Below are positions 55,979 to 64,000 of a stretch of DNA of 64,000 bases, in pieces; the stretch's first letter is position 1, and the number at the start of each line of letters is the position of its first letter. This stretch comes from Maridesulfovibrio sp. (lineage in GTDB: Bacteria; Desulfobacterota; Desulfovibrionia; Desulfovibrionales; Desulfovibrionaceae). Below the pieces are notes generated by a model. It was not told the origin of the DNA. It made no database searches and saw only the letters and a list, made by a program, of their open reading frames with translations. A program made the translations under genes and the position numbers. The DNA lies in the NCBI RefSeq assembly GCF_963677005.1, contig NZ_OY781616.1, forward strand, positions 2,290,766 through 2,354,765, written 5' to 3'.

Positions 55979-57547
55979 TCAACTTCCGCCAAGAAGCCTG
56001 TCCATTGCGGCTTTCAAAGCTTCGGCGCGCACAGGCTTGGCAATGAATTCTGCAACGCCAAGTTCTTCCAGTTTCGCGGTGTCGCTTTCCGCCCCGTAAG
56101 CGCTCATCACTATGATGGGAAGCCGGGCTGCAGGCGCGTCCATTTCACGTATCCGTGCAATGGCCTCGTATCCGCTCAGTTCCGGCATGTGGATGTCCAT
56201 CAGCACAAGATCACAATCCTGCTCGGCAAGGAATTTGAGCACGTCAGAGCCGTTACTTGCAGTGCGCACCTGATATCCCCAGTTTTCGAGAGTACGCCGC
56301 ATAAAAAACTGGCTGCTCATATCATCCTCTGCCAGCAGAATATTCCCGCCCTCCACAGGCACATCCCGCACAAATGGAGCCGAATTCTCCGAATTGCCGG
56401 ATACAGCATCGGAACCTGCGGTCTCACCCGAGAGTCCGCGCAGGAAATTATTTACAGCCGTCTTCAGCCGCCGTATCAAATGCTTGCTTTTACCGACATA
56501 CTCCCTGGCCGCAGGCGTAAGGTCTTCTCCTTCCAGAATCTGCAGACTCCCGGTTATCCCGGCCAGAGGCGTACGCAGTTCATGGGATAGATTCTCAAGC
56601 ATTGCCAAGTCGCAACATCCTTCCTTTGAAATATTTTCTCCGACAGGAGGGCACTCCCGCGCGTAGCCTACAATATACTCAGGGTTGCCGAAACTGTCCC
56701 GATGCAGGTGATGCCTTACATTAAGGCAAAGATCATTTCCCCGGCTGTCCGCGACAGTAAAATTGAAGCAGCCTCCCTCTTCGCCTCTTTGTAATGCTTC
56801 TATGTCATTCAGAACGATTTCCGCCGCCTGCGGATTCAAAAAATTATACACATTCATGCCGACGCAGACCTCCGGGTCCGATGCACCGGCGTATGAAGCA
56901 AACACGCTGTTCACCCGCAGGAAATTTCCCTTCAAATCCATGATGAGAACCGAGTCCGGGGAACTGTTCATTACAGAGTCCAGGTATCGTTTTTCCCTGC
57001 ACAGGTCGTTCTCAAGTTTTATCAATGCACTGGAGTTTACAACAACCACAGAACATCCGGCAGGTTTACCGTGTTCGTCGCGTACAAGAACGGCTGTATG
57101 GACAAGGACGCACGTCTTACCGTCAGGCATATCCACTTTGGTCTTGAAACTGCATTTTCCCATTCCTGCGGCCAAAGACCGGAAGACGGTCCCATTTAAT
57201 CCGAGAGTTGAAGAATCTATATTGTAGAAGGAAGGACTACAGCACGTATCTTTATTGAGACCGGGCAGTACGGATTCCTCTCCTCCTGAAAAAACAATTT
57301 CCCCGGAGAGGTCCGTTATGTAGTAGCCTATACCGGCCGCGGATATGGCCTCGCAAACAGCCTTTTTTCTACACGTAGCCCCCGCCCCGGCTCTGCGCAG
57401 ATATAGAATTACAACAGTACAAACCGCTGCAAGGCATAATCCCCCGGCAGTCAAAGCTCCCACACTGTTTTCATCCAGAAATGTGCCCGCAGAAAAAGCG
57501 GCACAAACGAGCCCCCCCGCATACAATGCTGGATATATATTTTTCAT
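55979..57547 (-). CDS. PAS-HisKA-receiver protein without an ATPase domain
   Basis: A 522-residue signalling protein: two membrane helices at about 8-50, PAS-like regions at about 60-175 and 185-300, a HisKA helix pair with H322 in LSHELRTPLAG, and a receiver domain at about 400-520 (LLAEDDMSSQ; phospho-acceptor in LVLMDIHMPELSG). Only about 78 residues separate H322 from the receiver; no N-box, G1 or G2 box is present, so the HATPase domain is missing. It could be phosphorylated in trans by another kinase or act as a phosphotransfer hub. The frame is intact, so it is not an obvious pseudogene. Confidence 0.82.
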   Translation of the reverse strand: MKNIYPALYAGGLVCAAFSAGTFLDENSVGALTAGGLCLAAVCTVVILYLRRAGAGATCRKKAVCEAISAAGIGYYITDLSGEIVFSGGEESVLPGLNKDTCCSPSFYNIDSSTLGLNGTVFRSLAAGMGKCSFKTKVDMPDGKTCVLVHTAVLVRDEHGKPAGCSVVVVNSSALIKLENDLCREKRYLDSVMNSSPDSVLIMDLKGNFLRVNSVFASYAGASDPEVCVGMNVYNFLNPQAAEIVLNDIEALQRGEEGGCFNFTVADSRGNDLCLNVRHHLHRDSFGNPEYIVGYARECPPVGENISKEGCCDLAMLENLSHELRTPLAGITGSLQILEGEDLTPAAREYVGKSKHLIRRLKTAVNNFLRGLSGETAGSDAVSGNSENSAPFVRDVPVEGGNILLAEDDMSSQFFMRRTLENWGYQVRTASNGSDVLKFLAEQDCDLVLMDIHMPELSGYEAIARIREMDAPAARLPIIVMSAYGAESDTAKLEELGVAEFIAKPVRAEALKAAMDRLLGGS

Positions 57548-57739
57548 ATAATATTAACCCGTCAGTAAATTAGCTTGTCAGTCTATCGGTACATCAGCCG
57601 AAAAATATAATTTATAAAAAAGTGTATTGAACATGAGGCACATTTTCAAGCAATAATCGTTTTTGAGACACTTTGCGGATTAAAACAGCTGGCTCTGCCG
57701 GGAACAGCAAGGATATGAAGTCCGGTTTCATCAAAAAAA

Positions 57740-57770
57740 ACAGCCCGCCATTTGTTAAACGGCGGGCTGT
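57740..57770 (-). terminator. Terminator after cheW
   Basis: ACAGCCCGCC (57740-57749) pairs with GGCGGGCTGT (57761-57770); read on the minus strand it is followed by eight T. Confidence 0.9.
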
Positions 57771-57822
57771 CCAATTCAATTCTTTGCACCGTAGCGGTAC
57801 ACAGAAAGAGCAAGGAAACGAT

Positions 57823-58371
57823 TTAAAGACTCAAGGTCATTCCCTGCGATCCCCCTGAGTCCTGAACGGCTTCTCCGGAAGGTGAATCCTGCTGCACATT
57901 CCTGAGCATTGCCAATTCCTCAACCGAAAGAATCTTGTTGATATCAAGGATGATAACAAACTCATCGTCCTGTTTGCCCATGCCCCGGATGAATTCAGTC
58001 TTGATTGTCGTGCCCATTCTTGGAGGCTCTTCAATCATGTTTTCCGTAAGCTCGATAACTTCCCTTACAGAGTCGGCCAGAGCACCCATGACAGTTCCTT
58101 CGCCATCAAAAACGACCTCGACTATGATGATGCAGGTGTTGATGGTGTCCTCAGTCCTGCTCATGCCGAACTTGAGACGCATATCAACGACCGGAACGGC
58201 GTGCCCCCGCAGATTGATGACTCCCCGCATGAACTTGGGGGTTCTCGGAATACGGGTAATGGGTGTCAGTTCCAACACCTCCCTTACACTGGAGATATCC
58301 AGAGCATAGACGTCCTTGTTCAGTGTAAAGGTCAGATACTGGTTAGTCGTGCTATTTATTTCAGCGCTCAT
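57823..58371 (-). CDS. cheW: CheW chemotaxis coupling protein
   Basis: A CheW of about 182 residues that links receptors to CheA. It has QYLTFTLNKDVYALDISSVREVL (shown in part), the RTPKFMRGVINLRGHAVPVVD loop and a GALADSVREVIEL segment, plus a serine-rich C-terminal tail of some 20 residues. I place the start at the ATG at 58369-58371; a GTG three codons upstream is the alternative. It lies 92 bases after an MCP gene on the same strand, so the two may form a dedicated pair. Its terminator is strong. Confidence 0.92.
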   Translation of the reverse strand: MSAEINSTTNQYLTFTLNKDVYALDISSVREVLELTPITRIPRTPKFMRGVINLRGHAVPVVDMRLKFGMSRTEDTINTCIIIVEVVFDGEGTVMGALADSVREVIELTENMIEEPPRMGTTIKTEFIRGMGKQDDEFVIILDINKILSVEELAMLRNVQQDSPSGEAVQDSGGSQGMTLSL

Positions 58372-58463
58372 CCTTACCACCTGCTTTTTAATATATCCGA
58401 AGACTGCACATACCTTGTCCTCTATGGACTATAGTATAAAAGGATGTTCTCAGCCAGAGTTTA

Positions 58464-60443
58464 TCAGAATTTTTCGAAATCACCGTCCGAAAAATCGCTG
58501 CCCAAATCGAGAGACACGCCGGATTCATCTGAAGCAGAGGAGGATCTCCTGAAATCGGAAGGCATTGAGCTCGGTCTCGGCTTTTGCGGTGCAGGCAATG
58601 CCCTGACCTGCCTTACCGGCTGCTGACTCACCCGGAAGAAGCTCATAACCTGCTGCAACTGTTCAGCCTGGCTGGAAAGTTCTTCGGATGTGGAAGCCAT
58701 TTCCTCGGATGCGGAAGCATTCTGCTGCGTAACCTGATCAAGCTGCTGCACAGCCTTGTTGATCTGCTCCGCACCGGAAAGCTGCTCACCGCTGCCGGCT
58801 GCAATCTCCTGCACCAGTTCGGCAGTACGCCTGATATCCGGAACAAGCCGCTTGAGCATTTCACCGGCCTTTTCAGCCACACCGACAGTACTTGAAGAAA
58901 GCTCACCGATCTCCCCGGCTGCTGCGCCGCTGCGTTCAGCCAGTTTCCGGACTTCTGCGGCGACCACGGCAAATCCCTTCCCATGTTCGCCTGCACGGGC
59001 CGCTTCAATGGCCGCATTGAGTGCCAGCAGGTTGGTCTGGCGGGCAATCTCTTCTATTATGGATATTTTCTCGGCAATATTCTTCATGGCATCCACCGCG
59101 CGGGCTACGGCTTCACCGCCTTCCTCTGCCTGAGAGGAAGCCTGGAGAGCGATCTGCTCGGTCTGGTGGGCATTGTCAGCGTTCTGCCTGATATTGGCCG
59201 TCATCTCCTCCATGGAAGCGGAGACTTCTTCTACATTGGCCGCCTGCTCGGTTGAAGCCTGGGAAAGACTTTCCGCAGTAGCGGAAAGCTCTTCACTGCC
59301 GGAAGCAACATTCTCGGACGAACTGCTCACTTCCGCAACAACGGAGGAAAGTCTGGCTACCATATCATTAAGCGCGGCCGCCAGAATCCCGATTTCATCC
59401 CGCTGCTCAATATCAAGAGTCCTGGTAAAATCACCGCGGGACATATTTTCCGCAAACTCAACGCCCTTGCTTACAGGTCCCGTTATCGCACGGGTGACAG
59501 TAATGGAAATAATCACACCGCAAAGGAGTGCCAGCCCCAATCCTCCAAGAATAAGATAAAAGGAAAAGGACATGATGGCGTTAGCAGCTTCCTGCTGTGC
59601 ATCCTTTATTTTCGAACCGAGGTCGAAAGCATCCGCACCGATGGAAGCCATATTCTTCAACTCAACAGCCTGACTCTCTGATTTTTCAACAAGAACGTTG
59701 AAACTATCAAGATAGGAGCGAACAGCTTTTTCGAGCACGGAAATATTCCAACCGGAAGCGGTGCTCACCCATTCATTGCGTTTGAGGTCACCGCAGATAT
59801 CAAGGATGCTGTTTAATTCCCGGCGGACTTCCTTTACATGCTCTTCCCTGCCTGACCGCAGGAATGAATTGACCAGTGTCCGGGCATTGCGGAAAAGTTT
59901 ATCCGCATCAACCAGAGAAGTATATGCCTCGAACACGGCAACAGCATCTGCGGAACCGGAACCGCTCTCGAAATTTTTATGCAGATATTGATGGCCCTGC
60001 TTTTCCATCTCGGAAACAGCACTGCCAAGATTTTCGGCGGCAGTAAGACAAATGCTCACAGCTTCTTTCTTTTCCTTGCCAAACCCGGCATATGCCTTGA
60101 AGCTCTTTGCGTATTCCGAAGCTTTGGATTCAACATCCTTTACGTCCGCAAGCCCTTTGCCGCTGAAGAGCGACTCGTTTGCAGAAAGATTGTTCGCCAC
60201 TTCCGATATGGCCGCGTTGAATTTATTTTCATATTCCGATGTCCCACTAAGAGTGTAGTAAAGAACCATCAGCCTCGAATTATACATGTCGACAACAGCT
60301 TTGCTGACAACCTCAGTACGGGCATTTTCTTTGGCAACACCGCTGAGCCCATACCATCCGACCCCTCCGACAACTACAGCAAGAAGCAGTACAAGAACGA
60401 AACCGCCTCCGATTTTCCATCCAAGCTTCAAATTCTTGAACAT
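58464..60443 (-). CDS. Methyl-accepting chemotaxis protein with helical periplasmic domain
   Basis: A 659-residue receptor: membrane helix about 10-32, an all-helical periplasmic domain of about 250 residues, second helix about 290-312, HAMP about 315-370, and the signalling domain with [20 protein letters not shown] at the tip. After a long coiled coil, a flexible tail of about 45 residues rich in S, D and P ends in DGDFEKF. The tail could serve as a tether for CheR/CheB, though the classical tryptophan is missing. No heme motif is present. cheW follows. Confidence 0.9.
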   Translation of the reverse strand: MFKNLKLGWKIGGGFVLVLLLAVVVGGVGWYGLSGVAKENARTEVVSKAVVDMYNSRLMVLYYTLSGTSEYENKFNAAISEVANNLSANESLFSGKGLADVKDVESKASEYAKSFKAYAGFGKEKKEAVSICLTAAENLGSAVSEMEKQGHQYLHKNFESGSGSADAVAVFEAYTSLVDADKLFRNARTLVNSFLRSGREEHVKEVRRELNSILDICGDLKRNEWVSTASGWNISVLEKAVRSYLDSFNVLVEKSESQAVELKNMASIGADAFDLGSKIKDAQQEAANAIMSFSFYLILGGLGLALLCGVIISITVTRAITGPVSKGVEFAENMSRGDFTRTLDIEQRDEIGILAAALNDMVARLSSVVAEVSSSSENVASGSEELSATAESLSQASTEQAANVEEVSASMEEMTANIRQNADNAHQTEQIALQASSQAEEGGEAVARAVDAMKNIAEKISIIEEIARQTNLLALNAAIEAARAGEHGKGFAVVAAEVRKLAERSGAAAGEIGELSSSTVGVAEKAGEMLKRLVPDIRRTAELVQEIAAGSGEQLSGAEQINKAVQQLDQVTQQNASASEEMASTSEELSSQAEQLQQVMSFFRVSQQPVRQVRALPAPQKPRPSSMPSDFRRSSSASDESGVSLDLGSDFSDGDFEKF

Positions 60444-60513
60444 CGATATTTCTCCGGGATTTTATTAAGACAACTCTGAACCGGGCATAAAACGCATAGG
60501 TGTACTCACTGCG

Positions 60514-60541
60514 ACTACAACTGAGTGATAACGGATGTCAA
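60514..60541 (-). promoter_or_regulatory. Candidate promoter of the MCP gene
   Basis: Minus-strand TTGACA (60536-60541) and TGTAGT (60514-60519), 16 bases apart, about 70 bases before the ATG. Confidence 0.4.
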
Positions 60542-60708
60542 TGGCGTTATTGGATTTTTTGCTAAATTGCAACTGCATCTTCAATACGTTGACAATAGCA
60601 CCTAAGTTCCTTCCGGCACCAAATATGCCATAGAAGCAGGTCTTCAAAAAAATGAGGATAAAAAGAATCGGACTTGAAAAAGTGCAGAACGCCCGCAGCA
60701 GTTCTATG

Positions 60709-61059
60709 CTAAGCGGACAAAGCAGTTGCAATGGCCTGCAGCACCAGCTTCAACTCATTTTCAATCTCGGGGATAAGGAGCCCCGCCTTTTCAAGGTCGC
60801 CCTGTCGTGCAGCCCTCTCGGCACTGCCGGACAAAGATGAAACCCTTTCAGCCCGTATGGTGGCGGAAATACCTTTCAAGGCGTGGGAAAATTTTACTGC
60901 CAGCACCTGGTCATCCTCTTCAAGGGCCTTGACCAGCGAATTGAAACGCTGGGGAGCATCGTCCAGATAAACGGTAAGAATTTCCGCACCGAGTTCCTTG
61001 TCTCCGCCCAGATGGGCATAAAAGGCTGACGTATTTAAAACGACCCCAGAGGCGTCCAT
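60709..61059 (-). CDS. Stand-alone Hpt phosphotransfer protein
   Basis: A 116-residue Hpt protein with phospho-histidine H59 in KFSHALKGISATIRA. The four-helix layout and the K three residues after H are normal. It is not in an operon with a kinase; the ATPase-less PAS-HisKA-receiver protein nearby at 55979-57547 is one possible partner. It lies 61 bases after the glycosyltransferase gene on the same strand. Confidence 0.85.
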   Translation of the reverse strand: MDASGVVLNTSAFYAHLGGDKELGAEILTVYLDDAPQRFNSLVKALEEDDQVLAVKFSHALKGISATIRAERVSSLSGSAERAARQGDLEKAGLLIPEIENELKLVLQAIATALSA

Positions 61060-61120
61060 CGCCTTCCTCCTTGCTCACAGATATGAATATGACCCGATCC
61101 CTGACTATAAGATAACATAA

Positions 61121-62776
61121 TCAGTCCTCACTAACCAATTCAAAATACCGGGGTAATTCGGTGCCGATCTTGCGGTGGAAGAAACGCTCGCGTCCTTCCG
61201 CAGCAGCAAGCAAACGAGCGTGCTTCAGTTCCTCCATTCCTTCGGTCAACCTGAAGGCCTTCAGGCTGGTTATACCGACATCCGCACTCGTCCTCCAGTC
61301 ATCTGGAGCATGCAGAGAAAGATGGGAAAGAAAACCCAGCCGTGTCGGCTCAGCACCTTTTACTCCGGAAAAAACTGCGTCCAGTTTTTTGAAAACAGCA
61401 AGACTGCCCGGAACCAGATACAGTGCGGCAAAGTAGCAGTCTGCAGCGCAGGAAGGGATTCCCTTCACTTCATTAAAGGTCACACCGGACCGAACCGTAT
61501 TCCCCGTTCTGCAAAGCTCATCTCCCCAGAGAAGCAGAAGCGAGACTTCATCAGCAGGCACGGAAGCTTTTTCCCCAGGATTTCTTGTTCTCCAGGAATA
61601 CCAGAAATGTTTCGCTATATCCCACATGCCGAGCTTCAGAGCGGCAAGGGATGCGGACATACAAAAATAGCAGTCAAACTCCAGATCCTGCCGGACCATA
61701 TACGACCGCGCCACATCCAGAAAAAGATCCTTGAGCCCACTTACAGCAAAGATGCGCAACAGGACTCCGTCCCGCCTAAAATCCTGCGGCAGAGCCAGCA
61801 ATCTTTTAATAAGCCCGGGCCAATCTGTTACAGGATCACCGGCCTCGCCCAGAGCCGCTTCCACGAGGCAGAGCAGTAGCCCGGCTTCTGTTTCAGAAAC
61901 CGACCGCTTTTCCAGACCTTCCGCAAAATCAAGAATCGCAGCCGCACGATTATCCGGCAGATGGTCACGCATAACCCGTTCATAACCGGCAAGACCCATC
62001 ATTGCGGCATAGTCGGGGTCACGCTCAAACCGATCCAGAATCTCCTTCAATTCCAGAACATCATCGTAAACCATGATCTCACGCCCGATATCGAAAAGCT
62101 CTCCCAGTTCGGGACCTGCGTCCGGGGTGACCATTGCACAGCCACAGGAGCAGGCTTCGAACAAACGGAAATTCACTTCCCCGAAAATTGATTCATTGGG
62201 CACAACCCGTGTCTGCCTGTAGACCTCCATCATTGCGCTGTAATTAAGACCTTCTACAAGATGCAGGTTGTAACCGCTCTTCAGGAAATCAACAAACCAT
62301 TGCCGGGCCCGGCGCTCCGGGGACACCCTGCCCACGAAAGTAAGATCGTGCTCGCGCTTCCCGTATGGAATCAGACCTGCTGCCGTACCTGTTTCCGGCC
62401 CCGGATGCCCCCCCATCCACGGCATCCAATGTATTTTCGCCTCGCAGCACTTTTCCAGTCGCGAAACATATTTTTTCTGGGTGGTCAGAACTCCGTCGAA
62501 TAAAGACCCGTAAAGACCGTGCCAGTGCATATTGAGATGCGTATCCACCGACCAGAATATTTTCAGACAATCCAGTTCCCGCAGCCCGGTAAGAAAAACC
62601 CTGCGCCCCAGATTTTCCTGTTGCAAAATGATATCCGGAACGAATTCCAGTTCCGCGAGTTTCGCAGCAACATCGAAATACCGCTCCGTGCTGTGCACGC
62701 TGCGAACTTCACACCCGAGCCTGCCGAACGCATTCACCATCGGCTGCCTGCAATTGATCAGGAAAAGTCTTTTCAT
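61121..62776 (-). CDS. CgeB-like glycosyltransferase with long C-terminal region
   Basis: A protein of about 551 residues. The N-terminal 300 resemble the CgeB / glycosyltransferase group: LDCLKIFWSVDTHLNMHW, GVLTTQKKYVSRLE, DLTFVGRVSPERRARQWF, and the sugar-nucleotide region NFRLFEACSCGCAMVTPDAGP ... followed by LGELFDIGREIMVY. The C-terminal half is helical with no recognised domain. It probably modifies a surface glycan or protein. I choose the ATG at 62774-62776; two further in-frame ATGs lie 9 and 24 bases upstream, and none has a strong ribosome binding site. Divergent from the next gene. Confidence 0.75.
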   Translation of the reverse strand: MKRLFLINCRQPMVNAFGRLGCEVRSVHSTERYFDVAAKLAELEFVPDIILQQENLGRRVFLTGLRELDCLKIFWSVDTHLNMHWHGLYGSLFDGVLTTQKKYVSRLEKCCEAKIHWMPWMGGHPGPETGTAAGLIPYGKREHDLTFVGRVSPERRARQWFVDFLKSGYNLHLVEGLNYSAMMEVYRQTRVVPNESIFGEVNFRLFEACSCGCAMVTPDAGPELGELFDIGREIMVYDDVLELKEILDRFERDPDYAAMMGLAGYERVMRDHLPDNRAAAILDFAEGLEKRSVSETEAGLLLCLVEAALGEAGDPVTDWPGLIKRLLALPQDFRRDGVLLRIFAVSGLKDLFLDVARSYMVRQDLEFDCYFCMSASLAALKLGMWDIAKHFWYSWRTRNPGEKASVPADEVSLLLLWGDELCRTGNTVRSGVTFNEVKGIPSCAADCYFAALYLVPGSLAVFKKLDAVFSGVKGAEPTRLGFLSHLSLHAPDDWRTSADVGITSLKAFRLTEGMEELKHARLLAAAEGRERFFHRKIGTELPRYFELVSED

Positions 62777-62888
62777 GGGAATCATATACGCCAACGTCAC
62801 AAAATTTTAAAGCTGTTACAGCCCAATAAGATTGCCATGCTACTGCGGCTGTGTTTACATCGAAAGAAAAATCCGGAGGTCGCCGACC

Positions 62889-64000
62889 ATGAAACAGGTA
62901 TTTACAATAATCCTCATTATTCTCTGTCTGGGCATCACGATTGCGTCTGCGGACACGACAATCCCAGCACTGAACACAAACCCATGTCAGGACGTCATAG
63001 TAACCAGGACAACGCCGCTGCTTTCATTCAAAAAAAACAGCCCGGATGCATCCAGATACGAAATACAGCTGGACTTAAGCAAGTCATTCGACTCCAAGGC
63101 CCTGCGCAGTTACAGCATTAACTCTTCCGAAGAAAAAGTGGACGCTTTTCAGGTTCCGGACAAAACGCCCCTAAAGGACAAAAGCCTCTGGTGGTGGAGA
63201 GTCCGCGCCCTGTCTGCAAGCGGCAAGGCCGGAAAATGGGCTGTAAGCAGGTTCTTTGTGGATACAGAAAGCGATGACCGTTATTCGGGGCTGCAAAGAA
63301 TCATTCCAGTGTCCGTAAAGGCCGGAAGCGGTTCCAACCCGGAATACCTGACCGACTACAGCGATGCCGGGCTTAACAGCCAGTGGCGTGCAGCCCCTCC
63401 CGGCCCCAGAGAAGAATGGATTGAACTCGACCTCGGCAGACCGGTCACTGTTTCACGCGCCTGGATGCTTTCGGAATTCGGAAATCCCGATGGATGGATA
63501 AATGATTTTCATTGGCTCTCCAGCAACGACGGCACAGAGTGGGAACCAGTTCCGGGCGGGAAAGTCAGCAACTCGGACACCTACAGGATAATACAGGACG
63601 TTACCCCCAATAAAGCCCGCTTCTGGCGGCTGGTAATTACCCGTTATACCGGTTACGCCCCGGCGCTCAACGAGCTGATGCTCTTTACGCCTGCCGAACC
63701 GGAGATTCCGAATGTGCCGGAAAAACCTTATGTCATGGTTATCGGCAATCAGCGAAACGGTTATACCTTCACAAGACTTGTCCAGCGGATTGAAGAACTG
63801 ATCCCGGACTTAAAAGTTATCCGGATTCCGTACTGGAAAGCCGACATGGCAATGATCAAAAATCTTCCTAACAAACCGGCGGCCATCATACTCAGCGGAA
63901 ACAATGCCGATTACAACAACCTGCCCATGTTCGAATACAACGGCGAATACGAGATTATCCGTAGGGCGGATATTCCCATACTGGGCATCTGCGCAGGCTG
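62889..64000 (+). CDS. Secreted protein with F5/8-type C domain and class I glutamine-amidotransferase-like domain (3' end missing)
   Basis: An open frame from the ATG at 62889 to the right edge gives 370 residues. It begins with a Sec signal peptide (cut near IASAD). A fibronectin-III-like segment (about 35-120; SRYEIQLDLSKSF, WWWRVRALS) is followed by a discoidin-type domain (about 135-270; EEWIELDLGRPVTVSRAWML, WLSSNDGTEWEPVP, FWRLVITRYTGY) and then a flavodoxin-like region starting VMVIGNQRNGYTF that ends in PILGICAG, the nucleophile-cysteine elbow of class I glutamine amidotransferases. An exported glutaminase or peptidase-like domain with carbohydrate-binding modules is unusual. GGAGG lies upstream. 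Confidence 0.8.
   Translation, partial: MKQVFTIILIILCLGITIASADTTIPALNTNPCQDVIVTRTTPLLSFKKNSPDASRYEIQLDLSKSFDSKALRSYSINSSEEKVDAFQVPDKTPLKDKSLWWWRVRALSASGKAGKWAVSRFFVDTESDDRYSGLQRIIPVSVKAGSGSNPEYLTDYSDAGLNSQWRAAPPGPREEWIELDLGRPVTVSRAWMLSEFGNPDGWINDFHWLSSNDGTEWEPVPGGKVSNSDTYRIIQDVTPNKARFWRLVITRYTGYAPALNELMLFTPAEPEIPNVPEKPYVMVIGNQRNGYTFTRLVQRIEELIPDLKVIRIPYWKADMAMIKNLPNKPAAIILSGNNADYNNLPMFEYNGEYEIIRRADIPILGICAG

Overview
The window reads as chromosomal DNA of a Gram-negative, anaerobic sulfate reducer of the Desulfovibrionales (Desulfovibrio / Maridesulfovibrio-like). This is inferred from gene content, not from a marker gene: a complete HdrCBA-FlxDCBA cluster, a DcrA-type c-heme chemoreceptor, an orange-protein (ORP) cluster with its sigma-54 regulator, the [FeFe]-hydrogenase maturase HydF, HypA/HypB, a HesB-like selenoprotein, and outer-membrane genes (LptD, HldD, OmpA-like). 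Gene density is high, operons are short, many gene pairs are convergent or divergent, and intergenic regions are AT-rich. I saw no rRNA, intact tRNA, IS element, prophage module or CRISPR array.

Layout. 1-9,600: CobT (cut by the left edge), a WcbI-like protein, a leftward pyrR / shikimate-kinase-like / YkgJ-like operon, CopA with an odd arginase-fold protein, a small secreted protein and a VWA-OmpA protein, then about 1 kb of AT-rich non-coding DNA. 9,600-17,700: hldD-lptD, mutL-alr, a 62-aa unknown and an orphan amino-acid-type binding lipoprotein. 17,800-25,100: mrpORP, orp and an ORP-accessory gene behind a -24/-12 promoter, orpR, hypB, hypA, a CBS-ACT protein, an in-frame-UGA HesB/IscA selenoprotein, and a TetR regulator. 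25,200-35,500: dcrA with a tetraheme cytochrome, the hdrCBA-flxDCBA operon, and a stand-alone receiver. 35,600-44,500: groES-groEL, a catalytically dead S24-type repressor facing a Mor-like gene, a PAS-GGDEF cyclase, CheX, GlnRS. 44,600-64,000: hydF, a BMP-binding protein / hybrid kinase / Hpt operon, a DUF2156 protein, a BASS transporter, a TPR protein, an M48 protease-aldolase-MarC operon, a histidine kinase lacking its ATPase domain, cheW-MCP, a lone Hpt, a glycosyltransferase, and a secreted F5/8C-GATase protein cut by the right edge.

How the genes work together. Energy and redox: Flx would pass NADH electrons to the Hdr module; HydF and HypAB mature hydrogenases encoded elsewhere; DcrA with its tetraheme cytochrome probably senses oxygen or redox state. 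Envelope: HldD and LptD make and place LPS; VWA-OmpA, MarC and the BASS protein are further envelope parts. Signalling is rich in phosphorelay parts, two of them unusual. The observations most worth checking are the UGA-containing HesB-like gene with a SECIS-like hairpin, the ORP cluster whose activator has a GAFTDA instead of a GAFTGA loop, the kinase without an ATPase domain, the dead S24 repressor with a palindrome in its divergent region, and the secreted discoidin-glutamine-amidotransferase protein.
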